Assembly: GCF_038502225.1 (NCBI RefSeq)
Contig: NC_091355.1
Location: forward strand, 9,829,278-9,893,277
Reading direction: 5' to 3'
Source of the DNA: Cherax quadricarinatus
Taxonomy: Eukaryota > Arthropoda > Malacostraca > Decapoda > Parastacidae
DNA length: 64,000 nucleotides
Part shown: piece by piece, positions 36,801 to 47,900 of the stretch
Layout of the letters: every line of letters begins with the position of its first letter
How positions within the stretch are numbered: the first letter of the stretch is position 1
Program-made: the position numbers and the translations under genes
Notes under the pieces: generated by a model
Database searches by the model: none
The model's input: only the letters and a program-made list of their open reading frames with translations
What the model was told of the DNA's origin: nothing

Positions 36801-39800
36801 AGTAGCAAGACGTACCTGAAATTTTGCATGTTTGAGACAAAAAAGGACACCAGCAATCCTACCATCATGTAAAACAATTACAGGCTTTCGTTTTACACTC
36901 ACTTGGCAGGACGGTAGTACCTCCCTGGGCGTTTGCTGTCTACCAACCTATTACCTAGATATATATAGGTATATATATATATATATATATATACCCTAGT
37001 AGCATATAATGCTTGCCTATTTGTTTATTCATAGATTGAGCTGCAATTTTCAACATCTACCTTTAACCCTTAAACTGTCCAAATGTAGATCCACGTTTTT
37101 TCAACATTTGAAAGTATGTAAAAAATGTAGAGCGTCTTTTTCTTTTTTACATTTGAAAACGTGTAAAAAAACTTAGATATTCATTTTTTTTTTTGTTATG
37201 TATTTAAAAATATGTAAAAAAAAAATTAGATCTACTTTTGGAGCACTATGCATGTGAACGTAGATCTGTTTGGACAGTTTAACCCCTTCAGGGTCCAAGG
37301 CCCAAATCTGAAGTGGTGCCCCAGTGTCCAAGAATTTTCAAAAAAAAAATTTGTTATTTTTTCTTGTGAAATGGTAGAGAATCTTTTTGTGAAGGTAATA
37401 AAACAAAAAGTACGAAATTTGATGGAAAATTGACGAAATTATGCTCGCGAATTTTGATGTCAGCAATATTTACGAATCGGCGATTTTGCCGACTTTGACT
37501 CCCGTTTTAGGCCAATTACATTATTCCAGTCAACCAAATTCTTAGCTATTTCACTAGTATTACTTCTATTCTATCGATTGAGCACAAGAAATCGCCAAGT
37601 CAACTGTTTCAACTACAAATTAACCCTTTGACTGTTGCAACCCCCAATCCTGAGGTGTCTCCTGGTGTCGCAAAATTTAAAAAAAAAAAAAATTATTTTT
37701 TCTTATGAAATGATAGAGAATCTTTTCCCGATTGTAATGACACCAAAAAAACGAAATTTGATGGAAAACTGACGGAATTATGCTCTCGCGAAGTTAGCGA
37801 CCTCGGCGCTGTTTACAAATCGGCGATTTCGCCCACTTTGAGCCCTATTTTCGGCTAATTCCATTGTTCCAGTCGCCCAAACTCATAGCTATTTCTTTAG
37901 AACTTCATTTTTTCTATCGATTGAATACAAGAAACTGCCCATTTACTGATTTCAACTACCTAATAATGTGGTCAGAAATTTGCAATTTGGCCAATTTCAC
38001 AAAATCTAAAAAATATGACAATTTCAAAATAAGGTCCAGAATGAACAATGCAGACATTCCTGGCTCTAAAATAACGTTTTCTTTGTTCATCAGTCACGTC
38101 TCCAGGCCCTTCTGATATTACTCTTGCTTTCTTTTTTGAATTTTTATTCAAACAAAAAATATTACTTACTATTATGCAGACTACTGCAATGCTGTAATAA
38201 CTGTATAAATAACATCAACCCATTCATGACTGCATATTAGAATGGCTAGTTGGACATTTATTGGACAATGGCATCATTTGTTTACTTTTGAACATTGGCA
38301 AAAATCAAACATTTCCCCTACTTTGAGCTCCATTTCTAGGTTCTTTTTATAGTAAAATCAATCAAAATCACCTCTATTTCTGTAATATGTTTTCCATTCT
38401 ATCAAATGAGACCAAGAAAACGAGAATACAACCATAAATACTATACGAAAATAGACCACAAAGTCTGCATTTTAATTAAAAAAAACGGTCGGAGTTTTTT
38501 TTTTCTCATTATGCACTGCGTGCTCCAGGATTTTTTTTATATGGTGCACTGACCACACAGACCCATTCTCTCACATGTGGGCCTACCAGCTTTCTCCTGC
38601 TTGATTTGAAGCCGCTAGAATTTATGAGTATATATACGTCAAACACGGCACCTCGTAAAACGTATATATACGGCCGCGACAGTCAAAGGGTTAAAGTGAT
38701 CAGAAATTGTTAATTTGGCCAATTTTACACAAAGTTCAAAATATTCCAATTTCAAAATAAGGTCCAGAATAAACAATGTAGGTATTCCTGGAACTAAACT
38801 AACATTTCTTCTGTTCATTAGTTAAGTTTTGAGGCTTTACAAATAAATTCCATTTTGATTTTTTATTCACATAATGAATTTTTATTCACACCAAAAAATA
38901 GAAGATTTACTGTTATGCAATACTGTAATAATTGTATAAATATCATCACCATATTTGTGAATGCATATTAGACCCACCAGCTGGCGTGTATTAGACATGT
39001 GAGGTCGTTTGTTTACTCTTGAATATCGGCAAAAATTTAACATTTCTGCTACTTTGAGCTCAGTTTCAAGCCATTTCCAGTGCTAAAACCAATCAAAATC
39101 ATCTTTATTTCTGTAATATGTCTTCCATTCTATCAAATGAGACCAAGAAATCGCAAATACAGTGGACCCCCGGTTAACAATATTTTTTCACTCCAGAAGT
39201 ATGTTCAGGTGCCAGTACTGACCGAATTTGTTCCCATAAGAAATATTGTGAAGTAGATTAGTCCATTTCAGACCCCCAAACATACACATACAAACGCACT
39301 TACATAAATACACTTACATAATTGGTCGCATTCGGAGGTAATCGTTATGCGGGGGTCCACTGTACAACTATAAAAAACATACGAAAAAACACTGCAAAGT
39401 CGCTGTTTTAATCGAAAAATCATGATTTCAGTTTTTTTCTCTCATTATACACAGCATGCTGCAGGATCTGTTTTATGTGGTGCACACATACCACATAGAT
39501 GTATTCTCTCATATCTAGGCCCAAATGTACCACTCACAGTTTTCAGAGTGAGCTGAGCTCATGACGTAGATCTACGGTTTGGACCCTGAACGTAAAGCCG
39601 TAGATCTACGGGACGGACCCTCAAAGGGTTAAGGGTTAAATAATCAGGTTTTGATATGATGACCTCCTCCTGTATAAGGTCAAATGGAAGCATACTATTT
39701 GATATTATACTCAACAGTTTGCAGTGGCAGTTTTAATGCATCAATACAGGCTTGAATAATAATTTCTGGGGTTAAGGTAATAAGTTGGTAAACAGCAACC

Positions 39801-41254
39801 ATCCATTGAGGTACAAGCATTGCTGTATGTATGTGAAATAGAAGTCTGTTAAAATTTTGCACTCTGGTAGAACTGCTGGTATTTTCTTTGTCTTGTGAAT
39901 ATGTAAAAATTACAAATCAACTTTAATATTTATGGGTTAATGAAGGGTGAGGTCAGCCATAGAATTGATGAAGGAAAAAAGGCAAGTGGTGCAGGTAAAG
40001 AAGGAATGTATGAGAGTATAGTGGTACCAGCACACTTGTGTGAAGCATGGGTTGTAAATGCTGCAGCAAGGAGGAGGCTGGAGGCAGTGCAGATGTCATG
40101 TCTAAGGGCAATGTATGGTGTAAATATTATGCAGAGAATTCATAGTGTGGAAATTAAGAGGTGTGAATATATTAAGAGTATTATTCAGAGGACTGAAGAT
40201 GAGTTGTTGAGGTGGTTTGGTCATTTAGAGAGGATGGAGCAAAATAGGATGACTTGGAGGGTGTATAAATTTGTAGTGGAGGGAAGGAAGGGTAGGGGTC
40301 ATCCTAGGAAAGGATGGAGGGAGGGGGTATAAGAGGTTGTGTACAAGGGGCTTGGACATGCAGCAGGCATGTGTGAGCTTGTTTAGATAGGAGTGAATGG
40401 AGATGAATGGTTTTTGGAGACCTGACAAGCTGTTGGAGTGTCAGCAGGGTAATATTTTTAAGGGATTCAGGGAAACCAGTTACCAAGGCTTGAGTCCTGG
40501 AGATGAGAAGTACAATGCCTGCACTTTCAGGGAGGGTTTGGGATATTGGCTGTTTGGAGTGACGTCTGAATTGCTATATCTAAGTGCCTCTGCAAAGACA
40601 GTGAGTGTGAATGATGGTGGAATTTTTTTTTTTTTTTGTCACCCTGCCTCTGTGGGAAACAGCCAAAGTGTTAACAAAAAAATACACATATATACACACA
40701 CACATACCTACGTATATACTCTACTTTTCTGTTTCCTACTGTAGTTCATATTCCTGTAATGTTTCTTTACCAGTTTAGGAGCACCAGGCTGCATGTAATA
40801 GTTTTGCAATGTTATGCACTATACCCATCCTGTTTAAGGATTAGAGATACATAATGGCTTCAGGAACTGGGTCTTAACATTTCTTTGGCTATGGAAACTA
40901 GTGCTAACGTGGTACTGTATTTTATTACAATATAAAGTTGGAGAGTGCAGTAATCAGATCTTTACAGGAAATGGACTTCATATTTTTAATAGCATAACAA
41001 AACATTTTAAAGTTAATACTGACTTTTATGTTATCAGAATTGTTCTTTTATTTTTCCAGATCTTGTTGCGAAAGATTCAAGAGGCCAAGCCTTCTCGGGA
41101 TGTAACTGCATCTCGCTCGCCCCGTCAGAGGACATCACATGGCCTCCGTCCAACATCTAGCCTTCCTACCACAACTGGGTCTTGTGGTGCCTCAGCCCGT
41201 ACAGCACCAGGTCATGTCTCCACACCCACTCCTCGCAAAGAGACAGCTCTGTGA
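29654..41254 (+). CDS. CFAP97: CFAP97 / hemingway, cilia- and flagella-associated protein (two coding exons)
   Basis: Spliced coding parts 29654-30862 and 41060-41254 give 467 residues. The N-terminal two thirds are acidic, Ser/Asp-rich and probably disordered (DEWEESDLSDTD; SSDSSDYEDSDSESD). The C-terminal CFAP97 domain (about residues 340-415) starts NMSFTNDEVRRIDRENQ, continues through SSVNRRREDDKIRREN, and finishes after the splice as MILLRKIQEAK. This pair of R.DREN-type helices is the family signature. Family members act in motile or sensory cilia; Drosophila hemingway is needed in sperm flagella and chordotonal neurons. The ATG at 29654 is chosen for its context (A at -3, G at +4); the frame is open slightly upstream, but only from a TTG. 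Donor and acceptor join in phase 0. Reading through the donor ends at a stop at 30943. Confidence 0.88.
31790..32055. repeat. interspersed repeat (gggtccagggatcat ... ctaccaacctac family)
   Basis: tccagggatcatc, ctcaggtttcc-like sequence and a downstream ggatggttgatgtttaccaa match 59745-60070 (ttccagggaccattgg, accaggtttcctaaat, ggatgactgctgtctacc) in the same order. A shorter relative lies at 36885-36965. Unclassified, no coding frame. Confidence 0.5.
32335..32545 (+). pseudogene. 3' fragment of a CR1-like LINE
   Basis: gatataggaaagtgctggtt, gttgtgaatgaatggcacaa and ggttagacaaatagatgaat align with the end of ORF2 at 20808-20920. ggaatggaccagtaggcc and the terminal ttcctgttcttatt match the 3' UTR and octamer end of the intact LINE. 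It is 5'-truncated and diverged. Confidence 0.75.
32765..32930 (-). mobile_element. truncated tRNA-derived SINE, reverse copy
   Basis: The reverse complement reads gggcatgttcccttatgttt, gttgcccgcttacctagcag and gtggatcgcatccaggg, matching the body of the SINE at 12484-12788. The tRNA head is missing. Confidence 0.7.
33330..34120 (+). pseudogene. non-LTR retrotransposon RT fossil
   Basis: Frames give LLNDIFSTIGSRLASKIPA (about 33478), a KIAKVTPIHKGGN segment (about 33740), FSKIFESIIHKQVYS (about 33820), FRPKKS (about 33898) and QALFIDL then FDRVDLKIL (about 33975). These are consecutive RT motifs of a Jockey/CR1-type element. Stops and frameshifts are frequent and the catalytic box is not reached. 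This family differs from the intact CR1-type LINE at 17-21 kb. Confidence 0.75.
34810..35126. mobile_element. TA-target MITE with 18-bp terminal inverted repeats
   Basis: The left end cagcctctcctcactta and the right end taagtgagaagaggctg are inverted copies with one mismatch. TA precedes the left end, and TGTA follows the right. The 317-bp interior has no coding frame. Probably a Tigger/pogo-type non-autonomous DNA transposon. Confidence 0.65.
35253..35918. mobile_element. hAT-like non-autonomous DNA transposon
   Basis: The left terminus cagtggttcccaaac is perfectly inverted at the right as gtttgggaaccactg. The flanks are ccctagga (35245-35252) and gcctagga (35921-35928), an 8-bp duplication with one mismatch, offset by two bases (cg) at the right end. 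An 8-bp duplication and CAGTGGTTC-type termini are typical of hAT elements. The 666-bp interior has no transposase frame. Confidence 0.85.
36493..36526 (-). ncRNA. hammerhead-ribozyme-like motif, best preserved core
   Basis: On the minus strand the order is TTGATGA (one change from CTGATGA), stem II AGCCCAC / GTGGGT with a TGT loop, GAAA, a one-base-pair stem III (C-GTT-G) and TC as the cleavage dinucleotide, then AATAAAGG. Minimal stem III hammerheads of this plan are known from Penelope-like retroelements. Flanking acacataagca is shared with the copy at 10747. Confidence 0.55.
37624..38690. mobile_element. TTAA element B (1067 bp), nested in A
   Basis: Flanked by TTAA at 37620-37623 and 38691-38694. 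The ends are ccctttgactgttgc and gcgacagtcaaaggg (14 of 15 match). Near the right end lie a gtatatatacg and then cgtatatatacg palindrome. Paralogue A resumes in register after B, so the TTAA insertion is confirmed by an alignable empty site (element B itself reads caactacctaataatgtggt at that place). The interior holds frames below 90 residues, so it is non-autonomous. Confidence 0.88.
39160..39362. mobile_element. Tigger/pogo-like MITE (203 bp), nested in TTAA element A
   Basis: Termini cagtggacccccggttaac and gcgggggtccactg are inverted, with TA on both sides. The paralogous empty site in element B (gagaatacaaccataaatac) proves insertion with TA duplication. Close relatives lie at 51685 and 54855. 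Confidence 0.9.
39930..40695 (+). pseudogene. RTE-like LINE 3' fragment with its tail
   Basis: A 130-residue open stretch reads RIDEGKKASGA, then ARRRLEAVQMSCLRAMYGVN, LLRWFGHLERMEQNRMTWRV and GRGHPRKGWREGV. This is the C-terminal connection region typical of RTE/BovB-type and related LINE polymerases. About 250 bases later comes the family's 3' end, tttttgtcaccctgcctctg then gtgttaacaaaaaaa. Homologous tails occur at 51510 and 52110, and other parts of the ORF at 56070 and 58430. The catalytic RT core is missing. Confidence 0.8.
41060..41254 (+). CDS. CFAP97: CFAP97 coding exon 2
   Basis: 64 codons plus TGA. It begins ILLRKIQEAKPSRDV, finishing the CFAP97 domain, and continues as a Ser/Thr/Pro-rich tail. 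The acceptor is tttttccag at 41051-41059, phase 0. Confidence 0.88.
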   Translation: MLLRKIQEAKPSRDVTASRSPRQRTSHGLRPTSSLPTTTGSCGASARTAPGHVSTPTPRKETAL

Positions 41255-42403
41255 GGTTGTTGGTAATTGAAGAGGGTTTACTTGTGTGTGGCACACAGAT
41301 TGTGCTTTACCAACCTTTGCTCTCTGACACTGGGTTTTAATTGCCTATCATCCTGAATATTGATCATCCCTTGCATTGCTGATTTCAGCTTATGTGGATG
41401 CACACAGCTGTCTTGATCCAGTCTTTTTACTTGAAAGTGTCCAATTCATACTACTATGGGTACCATGAAGGTGTCCAGTCACATTAATTTCCATGCTCTT
41501 AAGGTTGTTAGAAATACTTTCTTGTGAGGGCATTGGAACTATACCCTTTAGACATACAACTGTACTTTTGTTTTCAGTGTTGGCACTAATGTTTATAAAG
41601 AGGAATAATTGCACAGATTGTGCTGTTGCTCCCTGTTCATAAAAAAAAATTTCTTACCAAGATAATCAAACAATGGTAGGTCAGAAATGTTTCCTATTCA
41701 GAAATGTTGTAATGTTTAGATGTGTGATTTGATATTGAAAGTTACTTTACAAAGATTACACCATCTGAGAAATTGCTAGATCATGTGTGTATATATATAT
41801 ATTATATATATAATATATATATATTATATATATATTATATATATATATTATATATGACAAAAATTCCTGCTGTAGAAATTGTCTAAAAGTGCTATAATGG
41901 TGTACTTTACATATGCAGTTAATGCATTAGCCATTTTTGGTAGGTGAAATGGTGTGCTGTTGTTAGTGAGTACATTCATAATATGCTAATTTAACATTTA
42001 ACTTTGTATTGAATAATTTTCTATAAAGGATTTTGTTAATGTGTAACATCATATACATGTACCTTTGTTAATTTATACTTCCTCATTGGGTATATTTGAT
42101 GAAGTAACAATCACTCTTCACACATTGTTTTTTAGTGCAAGCAAATGGTGGCTGCTTTCACTTCCTAGCCAGATAAAAATGCAATATACAGGTACTACAG
42201 GAAATTTTCAAAGCATTATTACATCTTGGGCACAAAGTGTGAAGATGGCCAGCTGTCAAAGCATTTGAGGAAAATTCTGCACGTCACCTAGCTTTTTTGA
42301 GTATGGAAAAGAAAGTGACATAGATAGTGCCAGTTATGTCGCATGTATGATTGAACGCTCAACGTACTCCTCCTTTGCATACAAGTATAGATGGAATGGC
42401 ATG

Positions 42404-42404
<1 letters not shown>

Positions 42405-42490
<86 letters not shown>
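42405..42490. repeat. poly(T) run of 86
   Basis: Uninterrupted T tract on the plus strand, within the presumed CFAP97 3' UTR. It might be the poly(A) tail of a minus-strand insertion or slippage during sequencing or assembly. Confidence 0.97.
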
Positions 42491-42494
<4 letters not shown>

Positions 42495-44979
42495 ACAAAC
42501 AATTTAAGGATACTGGGAGTACCCCCACTACCTCTTTCACCTGACAAGTGTGTGAAGTTTAATTCATAAACTGTTGGCCCATTTTCATAATGAATGGTAC
42601 AACCATTTATCTTAAACCTTGTTTCATTGTATTGCTGCTGATACATTCCACACATAGTTAATTAATATCTTGGGGATATAGTGTATTTAAAGTGTCTCAT
42701 TTAAAAACAGCCCTGGCACTTAGAAATTTGACCAACGAATAGAGGACCATCGTGTGGTGGGTGTGAAGTTTTATTCCTAAGTAAGCATGATAGTGGCATC
42801 AAGAGTACCAGCTTATTGTGTGGATAACACACATTTAGTGTGTTCCAAATTATGTTGTTGGTGTTGTACATAGAATATTAAGGACAGTACTTGATGGAAT
42901 CATTGTTGAATCGAGTTTGAGCATTATATTGTTAATCCCATAAGTTAAATTATATCCATAAGATTCTGAAATTGATAAAATTAAGTGATTTGCAGTGCAA
43001 TATTAATTTGCCATTTTCAAAATGTGTGGAAGTAGTTAGTCATTCAGTATACTTGAAATTGCATACCTTCCATATATTAAATGCAAGCTGTATGGGTTAT
43101 ATTGGAAATAATGCTCAAATATAGTTCACTTTTAACCATCACAAAACTGCTCATCTCTTGTGCTGCTTTTATCCCTCCCTATATTGATTACCACACCATT
43201 CTCCCACTTTGCCCCATTCATTTTTATGATTTTAAGAAGCATTGAGGGGTTTGGTCCTATGGTTTCCATGTGGGAGTTAGTATGTGGCATTTTTAGAAGA
43301 TGAGAATTATAAATACATAGTCCCTGCTCGAATTTTCACAAGATCATTAGTAATGTGACAGGAGGATTATCAGCAAGCTATAAATGAAAATCATCATGCT
43401 GCCTGTCTTAACAAAGCCTTTAACATATCTTTTTAATGAAAATGTTTCATTTGTCACTGTTCTCTAAAGAAGTTAAATTTTTTTATATCTAGTATTCCAT
43501 TTGCATCTTATGTAAAAATGGTAAATAACTGTTAAAAAATTAAACACCTTTGTCATTATTGTTAGACAAATCATTATTCTTCATAATGGAGTAAATGTTT
43601 TGGAGTAGGTATGAAAAGTTTTGAGTCATTTGCTAAATTAAGGTTGAAAAAACTAAACTTAGAGTGCAGGTATGTTTTATAGTGATTTACATTCATGACA
43701 GTATTCACATGACACATTCACCTCCCAGGTCATGTAAAAGCACAAAGGTAAAGAATATAACTGTTGTGATCATGAAGTACATGGCATCTATACTTAATGT
43801 TCCAAGAGCCACCACAACAGTATGAACCAGTAACGGGTATTGAAGTTTGTTCTTGTATATATTTCTAGCCAGCTATTTCAGATTGAATCATACTGTGTTG
43901 CTAAGGGTGTTTATTGTATGGAAGGATGACATAAATTCATTTATATATACATTTAAAAATATATACTGCCTTGTTAATGTGACAGGAATGGAAAGTCCTC
44001 TTATCTTGGTCTGGTAATGTAACTCTTGTACCTTTGCATTATAAAGGAAGACAATGCTATGTAATACCAGTCTCAAGTGCATAATTCCTTGCCCTGTCAC
44101 AGAAGTTTCACCCTTAATAATCTAGTCAGATGATCTTATTCTGTGAACCTGGCACATCCATGCCCAGAGTTCTTGAACAGCATTTGAGTTTTTAAACTTG
44201 ATTTAGTAAATATTATCTTGATTGTTCTCTGGTACAAAGGAAGTATAATTTATATTTTAAAAGTACTACCGATCTCAAGTGCTGGGTAAGTTTGGGCCCA
44301 GGGTGTCCATCATGCTTCCAAGTGTTAATAAGATTATGTATTGATCTCTTAATTACTTTTCCCAATCCATACTGCAGCTCATAATTTAATACAGCAGTCC
44401 TAGAGCTATATGTATATTAAGTGCCATAATACAGAGAATGGCACTTTAGTATGGAGGGACCATTATGAAAACTCATTTATTTCATATTCCACATAAAAAC
44501 TTGCCATTTTGTAAAGGCAATGCTTTCAATAATTTATATGTACAGTTTTTTATATTATTTTATTGTCTTCAAAGCAATAATATGTAGCAGTTGCCATTCG
44601 TAAAGTTCGTGTAAATTGTGACTTGTTGTGGATAAGTTCACTACTGAATCAAACTGTTGGGTTTCTTAACAATTTAATGTATAGTATTTACAAATTCTCT
44701 TGTTGCACGTGAATAATTGGACCCAAAACAACCTGTACTGTTGGATAATTTTTATCCTTAAATTCTTGGGTCATTTTTGAGTTGTAGAACACATTTGTAT
44801 TTATTTTATGAACTTTCTTAAACAAGCATTGTGAGCTGCTTGGTTTTGAAGTTCACTCGTACATTGTATGGAATAAGAATTGACCATTTAAACTGGAGAC
44901 AATTTTCATGCCCGCTTAGAATATAATGTAAATATTTTTTTATACTTGTCTTTCATTGTCTGTGAAAACTTTTTTGAAC

Positions 44980-44985
44980 AATAAA
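44980..44985 (+). terminator. AATAAA poly(A) signal candidate for CFAP97
   Basis: aataaa in tttttgaacaataaaagtat. It is the only canonical signal noticed near the end of the AT-rich 3' region. Confidence 0.4.
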
Positions 44986-44999
44986 AGTATTGTTGAAAA

Positions 45000-47900
45000 A
45001 TTCTTTTATTTACAATTTATATTTACACTATGTACATTAACAAACATTTCATTCAATTAATAAACAAATTCAAGTGTTTAAAACTGTCACTTTTTTTTTT
45101 CTGTGGCATTGTGAAATCTACTCTTATGATGATGACTTCCAGTGAATTTATTATTATAAATAAAAAAAAATGCTAAGCCACAAGGGCTATACAGCACTTC
45201 CAGTGAATAAAAGTGCATACCCCTCTTCATCAGAAGCCTGCACTTGAGAGAGGAACCTTATGATTTGGTCAGTCCTGGACTGTTCTCTAGGCACAACTCG
45301 GGTGAGAAAAGTAGAAGCCAAAAGACCATGTGGTAGGAGACTGGGTAAGAAGCAATTGGTAAATAGTAGTAGTGAAGTAGGGTTAGCAGTAGATATAATA
45401 GTACAGAATGTAGTACAAAAAGTGTAGAAGAGGAGCACTGCAGTTCTATTGGCCCACACCAGGCAAGACTAGTGATAGTGAATTATATTTCAAGGTGGTG
45501 GAAATTGAAATATATCAACATTAACACCTGTCTTCCAGAGGTCAGAAAAGAACTATAGTAGGCCAACTGGCCTAAACCAGGAAATATAAGGAAACAAGAA
45601 ATAGATGACAGGGAAGACAAAAAAGATGCAGAAGACAGGCTAAGAGGAAAGGAGGGGTGGTGGCAAAGGTCAGGTCAAGTCACGAGTGTTCTGAAGATAG
45701 CATTTTACAGTATATATACCGAGAAAGGCAGGCATCTACATTATTATAATCAAAAAGAAGTGCTAAGCCACAAGGGCTATACAGCACAGGCATCTACAGA
45801 AGCAAAGTCAGGACTATGATTCATGTTAGGAAAGTTGTGTATAAGGGATGACCTGATGATTATTATCATGGGGAAGCACTAAACCCATAGAGTATAGTGC
45901 TTGGGGGTGGGGAATGGAAGGTATTCAGGCTTAATTCAGGGAACTGGAGCACAGATCCAATTCCCTAGATCAAGAACCCCTCACCAGCATCAAGGAACCT
46001 CCCTTGAGGGGTAGAGAACAGTATTGTAAGATTTAATTTAAGAGCTTAAACACCCTCTATCAAACTTGATTTTTGTCAAGCTAATACCTTTTGCAGTAAT
46101 CATGTTTATACTAGTACTGCCACTGATGCTCCAGTATCTACTCCATTTCCTTCTCTTGTTCTCTCCAATACTTTGTGAAACTAGCCACTCCTTTTATGAT
46201 ATGACTTAGAGGAGGACCAGTTAATACTTGTGCTCTAAAACTACACCTTTTTCTAACCTTCAAGGATACTGTTTTGCTGAGTCAGTCCTTATGCACAACT
46301 TTTACAGCATGAATCTTAATCCTGACTGCTTCTGCAGATTCTTGCCTTTTTTAACATACTGTAAAATGCTCTAACCTTCAGAATACTTGTGACTACCTGG
46401 CTTTTGCCACTTCCTCTACTTTTCTCTTGACATATCTTCTAACTTTCCTCTTTTCTGCTTCCATGTATTTCCTAGCTTGGACTAGTGGCCTACTGCAGTT
46501 CTTCCCTGCTCTTCTGGATATGGATGTTAGTATGGAGATATTTCAATTCCCCTCTATAGGTGAAGATAAATAAGGGTTTCTCAAAGGAAGCAGACTCTGA
46601 AAAATGAAAAGCAAACACTGGCTAGAGAATTAGGAAATGCTGAGATCAAATTAAATACATCATACAGAGTACAGGAGAGAGAGAAATAAATGTAATTCAC
46701 TATCACTAATCCTGCCTGACAAAATCCGGTAGAGCTCCTTCAGTAATCCTGTTCTTATACACTAACTTCTGCTACTGCTACTACTACCTTCTTCCCTTAC
46801 CACCTACTGAATAATCTCTTGACCTTCACTACTTTTCTCACCCCATTTGTGATTTGACAATGGTCCAGGACAGACATTGTAATAAGGCTTCTCTTTCAAG
46901 TGCAACTTCCAGCCATGGTACTATGATTTTTATTCTTGAACCCTCTGTCATACAAGCAACTCTATAATGGGGGGGGGGGGGTTACAAGGTGATTTTAATA
47001 AGTTATAGATTGGCATATTCTACGACATTTTTTTATTTTTATTTTTTATGACTTTCATTGTAACTTTCAGTTTTTTGTCATGACTGAATGTGACTAAACG
47101 GTCAATATTACTACTTACGAGCAACTGCAAACTAACCTTTCCTAGGCCTAGTACAACACTGCTTTATATCTCAACTTTTCATTTCCCTTGGGAAGGAGCT
47201 AGGGCTTTTTACTTGTTTACTTATGTAGGATGAAGTGCTTCCCTACTGGATAGAGACTTAACAATTTCAAGTGCTCCTGAAAGGCTCTAATTAGGCCTAA
47301 ACAAGGCACCACTAATATAGTGTTACTTCCTCAATAAATAGCAATTTTATGAATAATGATGTTCGCTGTAATTGGAAGAAGCACTTTATATTTGTCCACA
47401 GATCCTGAATGGTTTGACTAATATTAACACCAGTTGCTATATATGAGAGAAGTACTGAAACCATAGGAGGGGTCATTCAGTGAATAGGGGACAATTAAGT
47501 TTGATTCAGAGAAGATAGGTTCACTTCCTTGGATAAAGAGCTCCTCTACAGCATCAAGGCACTGTGCTTCACTAAGGGGTATGATTTATACTGTCCTGAG
47601 AACCAAAATGTTAATTTCTTGGTCTTGCCAAACACTTGAGAAAGACACTAATATGGGAAAAAAAAACAGAACCTAAAAAGTGTGCTACACCCATCCTCCC
47701 TCTGGTCTGCCACTTTTCAAAATATGAAAAAAAATCTTTACCAAAGAGAATTAAAAGCAACGTGAGGTATAAATTCCATTAAATCAAAATACTGTACACT
47801 AAATTTAGATTACTTAGCTGCTAAAGTACAGTTGCTCTTTCTACCATCATTGCCTAAATCTCTCAGGAATGTTTTATTTACATTAAAGAAAAATTTAATA

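Larger units (their letters stand above)
37283..39628. mobile_element. TTAA element A (about 1070 bp without inserts)
   Basis: Bounded by TTAA at 37279-37282 and 39629-39632. The ends are ccccttcagggtcc and ggaccctcaaaggg, imperfect inverted copies. It is interrupted by element B and by a Tigger-like MITE; removing both leaves about 1070 bp, nearly the length of B. The body is homologous to B throughout, though the terminal sequences differ. No transposase frame remains. Near the right end are two copies of the palindrome cgtagatctacg. Confidence 0.85.
37067..39635. mobile_element. TTAA element C (219 bp without inserts), outermost of a nested set
   Basis: Flanked by TTAA at 37063-37066 and 39636-39639. 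Its left end is cccttaaactgtccaaa; its right end ggacagtttaaggg is split by element A inserted at the TTAA inside this terminal repeat. With A removed it is a 219-bp MITE with inverted ends and poly(T)-rich arms. piggyBac superfamily is inferred from TTAA target and CCC termini. Confidence 0.8.
30863..41059 (+). other. CFAP97 intron, 10.2 kb
   Basis: Bounded by gtaagc and a pyrimidine-rich tttatttttccag. It contains most of the nested mobile elements of the window: repeat scraps, LINE and SINE fragments, two MITEs, the nested TTAA elements and an RTE-like tail. No other exon is recognised in it. Confidence 0.85.
41255..44985 (+). other. probable long 3' UTR of CFAP97
   Basis: AT-rich, with no splice-bounded frame. 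A canonical AATAAA at 44980-44985 follows a stretch free of recognisable mobile elements apart from microsatellites (AT-rich palindromic TATA run at 41789-41857, T86 run at 42405-42490). The 3.7 kb length is plausible but unproven. Confidence 0.45.
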
